Shown: piece by piece, positions 39,265-47,913 of the stretch
Layout of the letters: each line of letters starts with the position of its first letter
How positions within the stretch are numbered: position 1 is the stretch's first letter
Assembly (NCBI GenBank): GCA_910589015.1
Contig: CAJUSA010000009.1
Location: 1 to 47,913, forward strand
From: an uncultured Christensenellaceae bacterium
GTDB lineage: Bacteria; Bacillota; Clostridia; Christensenellales; Borkfalkiaceae
Direction: 5' to 3'
Length of the DNA: 47,913 nucleotides
Translations under genes and position numbers: made by a program
The notes under the pieces: generated by a model
The model's database searches: none
What the model saw: only the letters and a program-made list of their open reading frames with translations
What the model was told of the DNA's origin: nothing

Positions 39265-41349
39265 ATGGCAAGAGAATACGACTTAAAACACACGAGAAAC
39301 TTCGGTATCATGGCGCATATCGACGCCGGCAAGACGACGACGACCGAGCGTATCTTATTCTACACGGGTAAGACGCACAAGATCGGCGAAACGCACGACG
39401 GCACCGCGACGATGGACTGGATGGTGCAGGAACAGGAACGCGGCATTACGATCACATCCGCGGCGACGACCTGCGCATGGAAAGGGCACCGCTTTAACAT
39501 CATCGATACGCCCGGACACGTCGACTTCACGGTCGAAGTCGAACGCTCGTTGCGCGTGCTCGACGGTTCGGTCGCTACCTTCTGCGCGAAGGGCGGCGTG
39601 GAACCGCAGTCCGAAACCGTTTGGCGTCAGGCGGACACCTATCGGGTGCCCCGCGTGGCTTACGTCAACAAAATGGACATCAACGGCGCGGACTATTACC
39701 GCGTGGAAAGAATGATCCGCGAACGTTTGGGTGCGAACCCCGTTCCCATCAACCTTCCCATCGGCAAAGAAGATACCTTCCGCGGCATTATCGACCTTAT
39801 TCGCATGGAAGCGGAAGTCTACTACGACGATCTGGGCAAGGATTACCGCAAGGAACCCATTCCCGAGGATATGAAGGCGCTTGCCGACGAATACAGATCG
39901 AAACTCGTGGAAGAGGCTGCGTCCGCGAACGACGAGTTGATGGAAAAATTCTTCGAAGAGGGCGACCTTTCGCAGGAAGAGATCATTGCGGGCTTGCGCG
40001 AACGCTGCCTGAAAATGGAAGCGATTCCCATGCTTTGCGGTTCTTCCTACCGCAACAAGGGCGTGCAGTTCCTGCTCGACGCCGTCATCGACTTCCTTCC
40101 CAGCCCCCTCGACGTCGATCACGTCAAGGGCACGAACCCCGAAACGGGCGAAGAGGAAGAGAGAAAGACCTCGGACGACGAGGCGTTCTCGGGACTTGCG
40201 TTCAAAATCGCGACCGACCCGTTCGTCGGCTCGCTGGCATATTTCCGTTGCTATTCGGGCGTGCTTTCCGCCGGTTCGTACGCTTATAACTCGACGAAAG
40301 AGAAAAAGGAACGCATCGGCCGTCTTGTGCAGATGCACTCCAACGAAAGAAAGGATATTTCCGAAGTATATTCGGGCGATATCTGCGCGATCGTCGGCTT
40401 GAAAAATACGACGACGGGCGATACGCTCTGCGACGAAAAACATCCCATCGTATTGGAAAAAATGGAATTCCCCGAACCCGTTATCCAGCTTTCCTTGGAA
40501 CCCAAGACCAAGGCGGGTCAGGAAAAAATGACGATGGCGCTCATCAAGCTCGCGGAAGAGGATCCCACGTTCAAGACGTATACCGATCAGGAAACGGGAC
40601 AGACCATCATCGCCGGCATGGGCGAGTTGCACCTCGATATCATCGTCGACCGTCTGCTGCGTGAATTCCACGTCGAAGCAAACGTCGGCGCACCGCAGGT
40701 TGCTTACCGCGAAACCTTCCGCAAAGCGGTCGACGCCGAAGGCATGTATAAGCGTCAGTCGGGCGGTAAAGGTCAGTACGGTCACTGCAAACTGCACCTC
40801 ATCCCCATGGAACCCGGTTCGGGCTATGCGTTCGAAGATCTCACCGTCGGCGGATCGATCCCCAAGGAATATATTCCCGCGATCGACAAGGGCATTCAGG
40901 AAGCCTCGAAGAACGGTTTCCTTGCCGGTTACGAGATGGTGGACTTCAAAGTTCAGGTTTACGACGGAAGCTATCACGAAGTCGACTCTTCGGAAATGGC
41001 GTTCAAGATTGCAGGCTCGATGGGCTTTAAGGACGGTATGGCGAAAGCGGGCGTCGTTCTGCTCGAGCCGATCATGAAAGTGCAGATCATTACGCCCGAA
41101 GATTATTTCGGCGATCTGATGGGCAACATTTCGGGCCGCCGCGGCACGATCGTCGGCACCGACGACCGTAACGGCGCGAAGATCATCGACGCGGAAGTGC
41201 CGCTTTCCGAAATGTTCGGGTATGCGACCGATCTGCGTTCGCGTACGCAGGGTCGCGGTCAGTTCACGATGCAGTTCGACCACTATTCCGAAGTGCCGAA
41301 ATCGGTTTCGGAAAAGATCATTTCCACGAGAGCCAAAAAGGCAGAATAA
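39265..41349 (+). CDS. fusA: Elongation factor G
   Basis: A 694-residue translational GTPase that moves tRNAs and mRNA through the ribosome. The G1 loop is AHIDAGKTTTTERILFYTG (about 17-35), with G3 DTPGHVDFT and G4 NKMD. Domains II-V follow with the usual sequence (GGKGQYGHCKLHLIPMEPG in domain IV). Length is standard. It lies in the str operon after rpsG. Confidence 0.98.
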   Translation: MAREYDLKHTRNFGIMAHIDAGKTTTTERILFYTGKTHKIGETHDGTATMDWMVQEQERGITITSAATTCAWKGHRFNIIDTPGHVDFTVEVERSLRVLDGSVATFCAKGGVEPQSETVWRQADTYRVPRVAYVNKMDINGADYYRVERMIRERLGANPVPINLPIGKEDTFRGIIDLIRMEAEVYYDDLGKDYRKEPIPEDMKALADEYRSKLVEEAASANDELMEKFFEEGDLSQEEIIAGLRERCLKMEAIPMLCGSSYRNKGVQFLLDAVIDFLPSPLDVDHVKGTNPETGEEEERKTSDDEAFSGLAFKIATDPFVGSLAYFRCYSGVLSAGSYAYNSTKEKKERIGRLVQMHSNERKDISEVYSGDICAIVGLKNTTTGDTLCDEKHPIVLEKMEFPEPVIQLSLEPKTKAGQEKMTMALIKLAEEDPTFKTYTDQETGQTIIAGMGELHLDIIVDRLLREFHVEANVGAPQVAYRETFRKAVDAEGMYKRQSGGKGQYGHCKLHLIPMEPGSGYAFEDLTVGGSIPKEYIPAIDKGIQEASKNGFLAGYEMVDFKVQVYDGSYHEVDSSEMAFKIAGSMGFKDGMAKAGVVLLEPIMKVQIITPEDYFGDLMGNISGRRGTIVGTDDRNGAKIIDAEVPLSEMFGYATDLRSRTQGRGQFTMQFDHYSEVPKSVSEKIISTRAKKAE

Positions 41350-41560
41350 ACCGTTTGTATCCGGACGGATACCGATGGCGGAACGCGTGTAGATTTTATC
41401 AAAATAACAAAAATTTTGAGAAATTTTACTTGCATATTTTTCCATTATCGGTTATAATAGGGTACGTCAAGCGCGGATTACCGTAAAATTCACACGATAC
41501 GGTTGCGCAAACCGCTCGAAAAGCGGAAAAACATTAAAAAAAATCGGAGGATTTACAAAA
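41350..41560. promoter_or_regulatory. fusA-tuf gap with its own tuf promoter
   Basis: TTGCAT (41430-41435), a 17-bp spacer and TATAAT (41453-41458) stand about 100 bases before tuf. A small palindrome GTATCCG/CGGATAC lies at about 41356-41371. No gene is present. tuf can therefore be expressed independently of the str operon. Confidence 0.75.
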
Positions 41561-42778
<1,218 letters not shown>

Positions 42779-42790
42779 TCGAATGAAGGA

Positions 42791-42820
42791 AAGCACCGCA
42801 TAAAAGCGGTGCTTTTTTTT
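42791..42820 (+). terminator. Terminator after tuf
   Basis: AGCACCGC/GCGGTGCT stem followed by an eight-T run. Confidence 0.92.
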
Positions 42821-42852
42821 AGAGCAACGCAAGAAAAAGAGAGGATAAACGA

Positions 42853-44367
42853 ATGAAAATGATTTATAACGTGAAAGATAAACCGCCCGCGGGCAGACTG
42901 ATTCTGTTTTCGTTGCAGCAACTGCTTGCCATTCTGGCGGCGACGATCGCCGTTCCCATGATCGTGCAGAACGGACTGACGCCCGCCGCGGCGCTGTTCG
43001 GCGCGGGCGTCGGCACGATCGTCTATTTGCTGCTGACGCGGTTCAAAAGCCCCGTGTTCCTCGGCAGTTCCTTCGCCTTCCTCGGCTCGATGGGGGCGGC
43101 GTTCGCGGGCGGCGTGAGCATGTCCTTGGGCATGCTCGGTCTTTTGATCGGCGCCGTGTTTGCAGGGCTTGTGTATGTGATCATCGCCGTCATCGTGAAA
43201 TTTGCGGGCGTAAAGTGGATCGATAAGATCATGCCTGCCGTCGTCATCGGTCCGACGGTCGCCATTATCGGGCTTTCGCTCGCGGGGAACGCCGTCGGCG
43301 ATCTGATGTCGGGCAGCGCGTCCTATACCGTCACCGAACTTGTCGCTGTCATCAAAGACGGCGCCGCCGTTCTTCAAGAAGTGACGAAGAGCGTAACGTA
43401 TGCCCATCCTCTGATTGCGCTGTTGTGCGGGCTTGTTACGCTCGGCGTGACCATCGTTTGCTCGGTGTACGGCAAAAAAATGTTAAAAATGATTCCTTTC
43501 ATTATCGGCATTTTGTCCGGTTATGCGGTTGCCGCGATTTTCACGGCGTTCAGCTATCTGCCGAATGCCGAATTCCTGCGCGTGATCGATTTCAGTGCGT
43601 TCGCCACGCTCGGCACGGCGGAAGCCTGGTATCCCGATTTCGCGTTTGTGCAGATCTTCACGAAAGGGGCGCTCGACGCGGGCGAAGTGGGCAGCATCGG
43701 CGCCTATATCGGCACGATCGCCGTGGCGTATATCCCTGTGGCGTTCGTCGTGTTTGCCGAGCATCTTGCCGATCATAAGAATATTTCTTCGATCATCGAA
43801 AGCGATCTTCTGAAGGAGCCCGGTTTGCACCGCACGCTCTTAGGCGACGGCATCGGATCGATCGCGGGCGCGTTTTTCGGCGGCTGCCCCAACACCACTT
43901 ACGGCGAATCGGTGGGGTGCGTGGCGATTTCGGGTAATGCGTCGGTCATTACCATTTTCGTAACGGCTTGCATGGCGATCGTGTGCGCCTTCCTCGCGCC
44001 GTTTACGCTCTTCCTTTCTTCCATTCCCAAATGCGTGATGGGCGGCGTGTGTGTTGCACTTTACGGTTTTATCGCCGTCAGCGGCTTAAAGATGGTTCAA
44101 AAGGTCGATTTAGGCGAAAACCGCAATCTCTTCGTCGTATCCGTCATTCTGATCGCGGGCGTGGGCGGTTTGGTCGTTTCGTTCGGCAAGGTCGTCATCA
44201 CGTCGATCGCCTGCTCGCTTATTCTCGGTATTCTGACAAATCTGCTCGTCAATATCCACGGCAAAAAACAAGCGATTGCGGCGCAAGCGGCGCAACAAGA
44301 GGAACAACAGGAAGAAACCCTTCCGACGCAAGAAAAAACGGAGGATAATCCGAATGAAAAACTTTGA
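42853..44367 (+). CDS. uraA: Uracil permease (NCS2 family)
   Basis: A 504-residue membrane protein with about 12-14 hydrophobic segments importing uracil. It has LQQLLAILAATIAVPMIVQN at the start, LGSSFAFLGSMGAAF and the family signature GGCPNTTYGESVGCVAISGN. The last 35 or so residues are a Gln/Glu-rich cytoplasmic tail (AAQAAQQEEQQEETLPTQ), not standard. AGAGAGGA precedes the ATG. It overlaps upp by 14 bases, a salvage operon. No separate promoter is visible after the tuf terminator. Confidence 0.92.
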   Translation: MKMIYNVKDKPPAGRLILFSLQQLLAILAATIAVPMIVQNGLTPAAALFGAGVGTIVYLLLTRFKSPVFLGSSFAFLGSMGAAFAGGVSMSLGMLGLLIGAVFAGLVYVIIAVIVKFAGVKWIDKIMPAVVIGPTVAIIGLSLAGNAVGDLMSGSASYTVTELVAVIKDGAAVLQEVTKSVTYAHPLIALLCGLVTLGVTIVCSVYGKKMLKMIPFIIGILSGYAVAAIFTAFSYLPNAEFLRVIDFSAFATLGTAEAWYPDFAFVQIFTKGALDAGEVGSIGAYIGTIAVAYIPVAFVVFAEHLADHKNISSIIESDLLKEPGLHRTLLGDGIGSIAGAFFGGCPNTTYGESVGCVAISGNASVITIFVTACMAIVCAFLAPFTLFLSSIPKCVMGGVCVALYGFIAVSGLKMVQKVDLGENRNLFVVSVILIAGVGGLVVSFGKVVITSIACSLILGILTNLLVNIHGKKQAIAAQAAQQEEQQEETLPTQEKTEDNPNEKL

Positions 44368-44992
44368 AAACGTATTTATATTCGATCATCCGCTCATCAA
44401 GCACAAGGTGTCCATTTTGCGCGACAAGAAAACGGGCATGAAGGAATTCCGCGAATTGGTGGAAGAGATCACCACGATGATGACGTACGAGAGCATGCGC
44501 GACGTGCAGCTCAAAGCCGTGCAGGTGGAAACCCCGCTCGAAGTCACCACGCAATACCGCGTGCCCGAAGAGAGCATTGCGATCGTGCCCATTCTGCGCG
44601 CAGGGCTGGGCATGGTGAACGGCGTGCATAAGGTATTCCCGACGGCAAGAGTGGGACATATCGGCATGTACCGCGACGAAGATACGCTCGAACCGCAGGA
44701 ATATTATTGCAAACTGCCCGAGGGGATCGAGAAAAAGACGGTGTTTCTCGTCGATCCCATGCTGGCAACGGGCGGCAGCGCGTGCGACGCGCTCGACGCG
44801 CTCAAAAAACGCGGCTGTAAAAAGATCAAGTTGATGTCGATCATCGCCGCGCCCGAAGGGATCGAGAAGGTGGCTTCGGCTCACCCCGACGTTCCCGTCT
44901 ATGTTTCCACGCTCGACAGGCAACTGAACGAACACGGGTACATTCTTCCCGGTTTGGGCGACGCAGGCGATCGCTTATTCGGCACGAAGTAA
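44354..44992 (+). CDS. upp: Uracil phosphoribosyltransferase
   Basis: A 212-residue enzyme making UMP from uracil and PRPP, completing the salvage begun by the permease. The PRPP-binding loop is DPMLATGGSACDAL (134-147). The catalytic core has VPILRAGLGMVNG. The C-terminal GLGDAGDRLFGTK is diagnostic of UPRT. ATG 44354 lies within the end of uraA, with GGAGG inside it; longer frames upstream are part of uraA. Confidence 0.97.
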   Translation: MKNFENVFIFDHPLIKHKVSILRDKKTGMKEFRELVEEITTMMTYESMRDVQLKAVQVETPLEVTTQYRVPEESIAIVPILRAGLGMVNGVHKVFPTARVGHIGMYRDEDTLEPQEYYCKLPEGIEKKTVFLVDPMLATGGSACDALDALKKRGCKKIKLMSIIAAPEGIEKVASAHPDVPVYVSTLDRQLNEHGYILPGLGDAGDRLFGTK

Positions 44993-45005
44993 GGAAACAT
45001 AAGAG

Positions 45006-45045
45006 AAAAGCAAGAACGAAAAAATGTTCTTGCTTTTTTTATTTT
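45006..45045 (+). terminator. Terminator after upp
   Basis: AAGCAAGAAC/GTTCTTGCTT stem with an A-rich loop followed by T7. Its right half also carries the -35 of the next promoter. Confidence 0.9.
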
Positions 45046-45058
45046 TCTGTGATATAAT
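45030..45058 (+). promoter_or_regulatory. Promoter for a leaderless small-lipoprotein mRNA
   Basis: TTGCTT (45030-45035), 17-bp spacer, TATAAT (45053-45058). The expected start is at about 45065, one base from the ATG at 45066, and no Shine-Dalgarno sequence precedes it. Confidence 0.6.
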
Positions 45059-45065
45059 AGTTTTC

Positions 45066-45533
45066 ATGAAAAGAGCGTTTTCCGGTATTTTAATTTGTTG
45101 TATTTTGTGTATAGCCATGAGTTTGGCGGGGTGCGGGAATGAATTTGCCGAACGGGAATACAATGATGCCGAATCGATCGTGCAAATCGAAGATCGTTAT
45201 GCGAAAGAAAATTCGGTATTTAACCCCATAGACGGCGGCTTTTCTCTTACGGTTTCCAAATTCGACGGGCGGAAAACCTTATGGAAGAAAACTCTTGAAG
45301 AAAACGTGGAAGCGGAAGTACGGATTGAATTGAGTATTTCAAGCGGGTGTGCAAAAATCGTATATATCGATAGCAATAATCGTATCACCGTGATTGCGGA
45401 ATGTTTGCAGAATCAGTCGAAGATACAATCGGTGACGAAATCCGTTTCTTTTACGAGCGGAATAAACCGTTTTAAGATCGTCGGGTATGATTGCAAAGAT
45501 ATTGACTTAAAATTGTTTTTTGACGAACCGTAA
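45066..45533 (+). CDS. Small lipoprotein of unknown function
   Basis: A 155-residue protein with a lipoprotein signal (MKRAFSGILICCILCIAMSL, then AGC; Cys23). The mature domain is a compact beta-rich fold (GGFSLTVSKFDGRKTLWKK, KIVYIDSNNRITVIAECLQ, INRFKIVGYDCKDIDLKLFF). No family is recognised. It has a promoter overlapping the upp terminator and an apparent lack of a ribosome site. It is convergent with the DUF1653 gene. Confidence 0.72.
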   Translation: MKRAFSGILICCILCIAMSLAGCGNEFAEREYNDAESIVQIEDRYAKENSVFNPIDGGFSLTVSKFDGRKTLWKKTLEENVEAEVRIELSISSGCAKIVYIDSNNRITVIAECLQNQSKIQSVTKSVSFTSGINRFKIVGYDCKDIDLKLFFDEP

Positions 45534-45545
45534 CAAAATTTTTTA

Positions 45546-45773
45546 TCATTGTTCCTGATCGCAGAGTTCGAAACGGTGCGTTTGCAAACCGCGTTTTTCG
45601 GGCGGAAGTTCTTCCGCAAACATAGCATAGGGGCGCACCCATAAGCCGCGCTCGCCGTACAGCGCGCGGTACACAACCATTTTTTCACCCGTTTCGGAAT
45701 GCGTGGCGATATCTTCCACAAAATAGTAATTGCCTTTATAGTGACGGTAGACCGATTTTACTTTAATTTCCAT
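45546..45773 (-). CDS. DUF1653 family protein
   Basis: A 75-residue protein that fits DUF1653: YRHYKGNYYFVEDIATHSET, then VVYRALYGERGLWVRPYAMF and a Glu-rich end. The fold is a small beta barrel and the function is unknown. AAGG lies before the ATG on the minus strand. Confidence 0.85.
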   Translation of the reverse strand: MEIKVKSVYRHYKGNYYFVEDIATHSETGEKMVVYRALYGERGLWVRPYAMFAEELPPEKRGLQTHRFELCDQEQ

Positions 45774-45808
45774 ATTTTTTCCTTTTGTGTTTATTATAGA
45801 CGGTTGCA

Positions 45809-46657
45809 GTGCGGTTTGTCAAATTTTTTGCACATACTCTTATCGTGGAAAAGACCGAAGGAAAAAAACCGCGCAATCTCTTTTTGCGGGCGTGCGCGCG
45901 TGTGCGCGGCTGGTATGCCGTTCTCGTAAAACACCGTTTCACAACGGTGGCGGGTACGCTTGTCTTTTTTCTCATTATGTCGCTTACGCCGTTTGTGTTC
46001 TGGCTGACGCTCTTATTCGGCAGAACGCAGACAGATTTTATCACGGCGGGGTTATTTGACTGGGCGGGCGATCTGCTCGAAGTTATCAAATCGAGCGCCG
46101 AACAGGCTACGGCGGGGGTGAGCATTTTGTTCCTCGTCACCACGCTGTGGTCGAGCACAGGCTTTTTTTACCACCTCAGGCGCAGCGGGGAGATTATTTA
46201 CGACTACCGCAGAAAAAAACACGGCTGGAAAGTGCGTCTTTCCGCCGTGCTGTTGACCTTTGCCATTCTGATTTTGTTCGCGCTTGCGGGCGGCGTGCTC
46301 GTTTCCGTCAATTATCTCGTCGAGGGATATTCGCCGTTTCTGACCTATCCCGTGCGCTATACGCTGGGGCTTGCCGTTTCCTTCCTGCTTGCCTGGTTGC
46401 TCAATTGGTATATCTGTCCGTATCGGACCTATCCCGCCGATACGGCGCTCGGCAGTTTTTTTACGGCGCTTGCCTGGATCGCGGCGTCGCTTGCGTTTTC
46501 GGTTTATCTGCGTTTTTCCAACGCCGAAAAGCTCTACGGCGCGCTGACGGTCGTCATCGTTTTCTTATTATGGCTTTACTGGCTGATGATCTGCTTTACC
46601 GCAGGGATCGTGTATAACCGATATCAGGTCGAAAAGAGGGCGCATAAAAAATTATAA
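45809..46657 (+). CDS. YihY/BrkB-family membrane protein
   Basis: A 282-residue inner-membrane protein with about six hydrophobic segments. It has TLVFFLIMSLTPFVFWLTLL near residue 50, LFLVTTLWSSTGFFYHLRRS at about 110-130 and VIVFLLWLYWLMICFTAGIV near the end, as in the YihY/BrkB family (once called ribonuclease BN). The function in this lineage is not established. The start is uncertain: GTG 45809 and GTG 45845 are both in frame and neither has a clear ribosome site. Confidence 0.83.
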   Translation: MRFVKFFAHTLIVEKTEGKKPRNLFLRACARVRGWYAVLVKHRFTTVAGTLVFFLIMSLTPFVFWLTLLFGRTQTDFITAGLFDWAGDLLEVIKSSAEQATAGVSILFLVTTLWSSTGFFYHLRRSGEIIYDYRRKKHGWKVRLSAVLLTFAILILFALAGGVLVSVNYLVEGYSPFLTYPVRYTLGLAVSFLLAWLLNWYICPYRTYPADTALGSFFTALAWIAASLAFSVYLRFSNAEKLYGALTVVIVFLLWLYWLMICFTAGIVYNRYQVEKRAHKKL

Positions 46658-46685
46658 AAATCCCCGCGGAACTGCGGGGATTTTG
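46655..46685. terminator. Bidirectional terminator between BrkB-family gene and serA
   Basis: TCCCCGC/GCGGGGA with flanking A-run and TTTT, between convergent genes. Confidence 0.85.
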
Positions 46686-46689
46686 CCTG

Positions 46690-47841
46690 TTATAACGCGC
46701 GGACCCGAATGACGCCCGCGATGCCTGCGATCAGGTCGAGCGCGGGTTTGCCGAGCGGTTCGTCTAAGTCGAGAATGAGGTAGGCGTATTCGCCTTTGCT
46801 CGAATCCTGCATATGCGCCACGTTGATGCCTTGCGAGGCGACGATCGCCAGAATTTTGCTCAGCATTTCCTTGATGTTCTTGTGATGCACGCAGATGCGC
46901 GCCGCGCTCGTACGCGGCATGGAAACCGAGGGGTAATTCACGCCGTTGGCGATATTGCCGTTTTGCAGGTAGTCCATGAGTTCTTTCCCCGCCATCACCG
47001 CGCAGTTGTCCTCCGCCTCGGGTGTGCTTGCGCCGAGGTGGGGCACGCAGACGATATTTTCCACGCCGAGCAGTTTTTCGTCGGGAAAGTCGGTGATATA
47101 ACGCGATACCTTGCCACTTTTCACCGCCTCGATGATATCGTCGGAAACGACCAATTCCCCGCGCGCGTTGTTGATGATCACCACGCCGTCTTTGCATTGC
47201 GCAAGCGCTTTTTTATCGAGCATTCCCTTCGTATCGGAAGTGAGAGGAACGTGCACCGTGATGAAATCGCATTCTGCATAGATGCGCGAAAGTTCCGAAG
47301 TGAACTGCACGCGGTTGTTGATGAGCCAGGCGTTTTTCACCGATATAAAGGGATCGTAACCGATGACCGACATGCCTAATTCGATGGCGGCGTTCGCCAC
47401 CATGGCGCCGATCGCGCCCAAACCGATCACGCCCAGCGTTTTGCCTGCGATTTCCTGCCCGACAAAGTTGTTTTTGCCTTTTTCCACCGTTTTGGCGACG
47501 TTATCCTGCCCTTTGAGCGATTGCGCCCAGTTCGCCGCCGCCGTGATTTTTCTGCCGCCGAGGAAGAGTTCGCAAAGTACGAGTTCCTTTACGGCGTTGG
47601 CGTTTGCACCCGGCGTATTAAATACGACGATGCCTTTTTCCGCACAGCGGTCAAGCGGGATATTATTGACGCCTGCGCCCGCGCGGGCGACTGCGAGCAA
47701 ACGGTCGCCGAAGGCATAATCGTGCATGGCATAAGAACGCAGCATAATGCCGTCGGGATTTTGCACGCTATCGGAATATTCGTGCCCTTTGAAGATTTCG
47801 TCCGCCACGGGGCTGATTGCATTGAGTTTTAATATTTTCAT
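46690..47841 (-). CDS. serA: D-3-phosphoglycerate dehydrogenase-like protein
   Basis: A 383-residue NAD-dependent 2-hydroxyacid dehydrogenase. The first step of serine synthesis is the expected role. The Rossmann motif is VIGLGAIGAMVANAA (about 138-152). The catalytic Arg sits in INNARGELV and the His in VPHLGASTPEAEDN. A short C-terminal ACT-like domain (ICVHHKNIKEMLSKILAIVA) would give regulation by serine. ATG 47841 follows AGGTG; an in-frame GTG at 47850 is possible. Other 2-hydroxyacid substrates cannot be excluded. Confidence 0.9.
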   Translation of the reverse strand: MKILKLNAISPVADEIFKGHEYSDSVQNPDGIMLRSYAMHDYAFGDRLLAVARAGAGVNNIPLDRCAEKGIVVFNTPGANANAVKELVLCELFLGGRKITAAANWAQSLKGQDNVAKTVEKGKNNFVGQEIAGKTLGVIGLGAIGAMVANAAIELGMSVIGYDPFISVKNAWLINNRVQFTSELSRIYAECDFITVHVPLTSDTKGMLDKKALAQCKDGVVIINNARGELVVSDDIIEAVKSGKVSRYITDFPDEKLLGVENIVCVPHLGASTPEAEDNCAVMAGKELMDYLQNGNIANGVNYPSVSMPRTSAARICVHHKNIKEMLSKILAIVASQGINVAHMQDSSKGEYAYLILDLDEPLGKPALDLIAGIAGVIRVRAL

Positions 47842-47865
47842 ATTTTTCACCTATATTGATATTGT

Positions 47866-47913
47866 TGTCGGATTCTTCGGCCGGCTCAGAATGACAGGGG
47901 ATTCTTCGGCAGG
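47866..47913. repeat. Dispersed repeat, cut by the window end
   Basis: GGATTCTTCGGC appears twice (about 47870 and 47899) around GGCTCAGAATGACAGG, a short interspersed repeat type distinct from that at 35852-36029 though both contain ATGACA. The second unit runs off the window. Confidence 0.5.

Overview
The window reads as a chromosome segment of a Bacillota (Clostridia-like) bacterium, probably an uncultured gut lineage. This is inferred from strong Shine-Dalgarno sites (AAGGAG/GGAGG), TTGACA-17-TATAAT promoters, an ileS T-box leader, lipoprotein signal peptides, the rpsL-rpsG-fusA-tuf order, DUF1653 and BrkB-type proteins, and surface proteins with a C-terminal membrane anchor. I could not place it to genus.

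Region 1 (about 145-12744) is an integrated mobile element in the 3' end of a tRNA-Glu(CTC) gene. A 26-bp piece of the tRNA is duplicated at its left end. The element looks like an inovirus-like (filamentous, single-stranded DNA) prophage of a Gram-positive host. It has a tyrosine integrase, two overlapping XRE repressors facing a consensus promoter studded with three operators, and a forward operon. That operon holds small early genes, a putative ssDNA-binding protein, a Rep_1-type HUH replication initiator, two membrane proteins sharing one N-terminal module (one with zinc-ribbon repeats), a secreted protein with a C-terminal membrane segment, and a Zot/pI-like ATPase. An AT-richer pair resembling a polymorphic-toxin C-terminal domain and its immunity protein closes the operon. 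Three non-coding stretches are densely structured (4555-4750, 5042-5167, 12319-12718) and are candidate origin, packaging or regulatory elements.

Region 2 (12720-22400) holds housekeeping genes: tRNA-Glu with its promoter, a probable 6S RNA, a small metal-binding protein, ileS behind a T-box, a pyrophosphatase-like protein convergent with rqcH, and then the protein-quality genes tig-clpP-clpX.

Region 3 (22473-34967) is a carbohydrate locus read from one promoter: a sugar ABC permease fused to a large extracytoplasmic domain, a second permease, a solute-binding lipoprotein, two paralogous lipoproteins with a GH99/WbsX-like domain plus a CBM9-like domain, and a 1103-residue anchored surface protein. 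No ATPase is encoded here, so a shared ATPase elsewhere is implied.

Region 4 (34981-47913) carries tpiA and pgk (glycolysis) around a small gene and a pair of dispersed hairpin repeats; the str operon (rpsL, rpsG, fusA, tuf) with an unusually long structured gap between rpsL and rpsG; uracil uptake and salvage (uraA-upp); a small lipoprotein; DUF1653; a BrkB-family membrane protein; and a serA-type dehydrogenase. The window ends in a second dispersed repeat.
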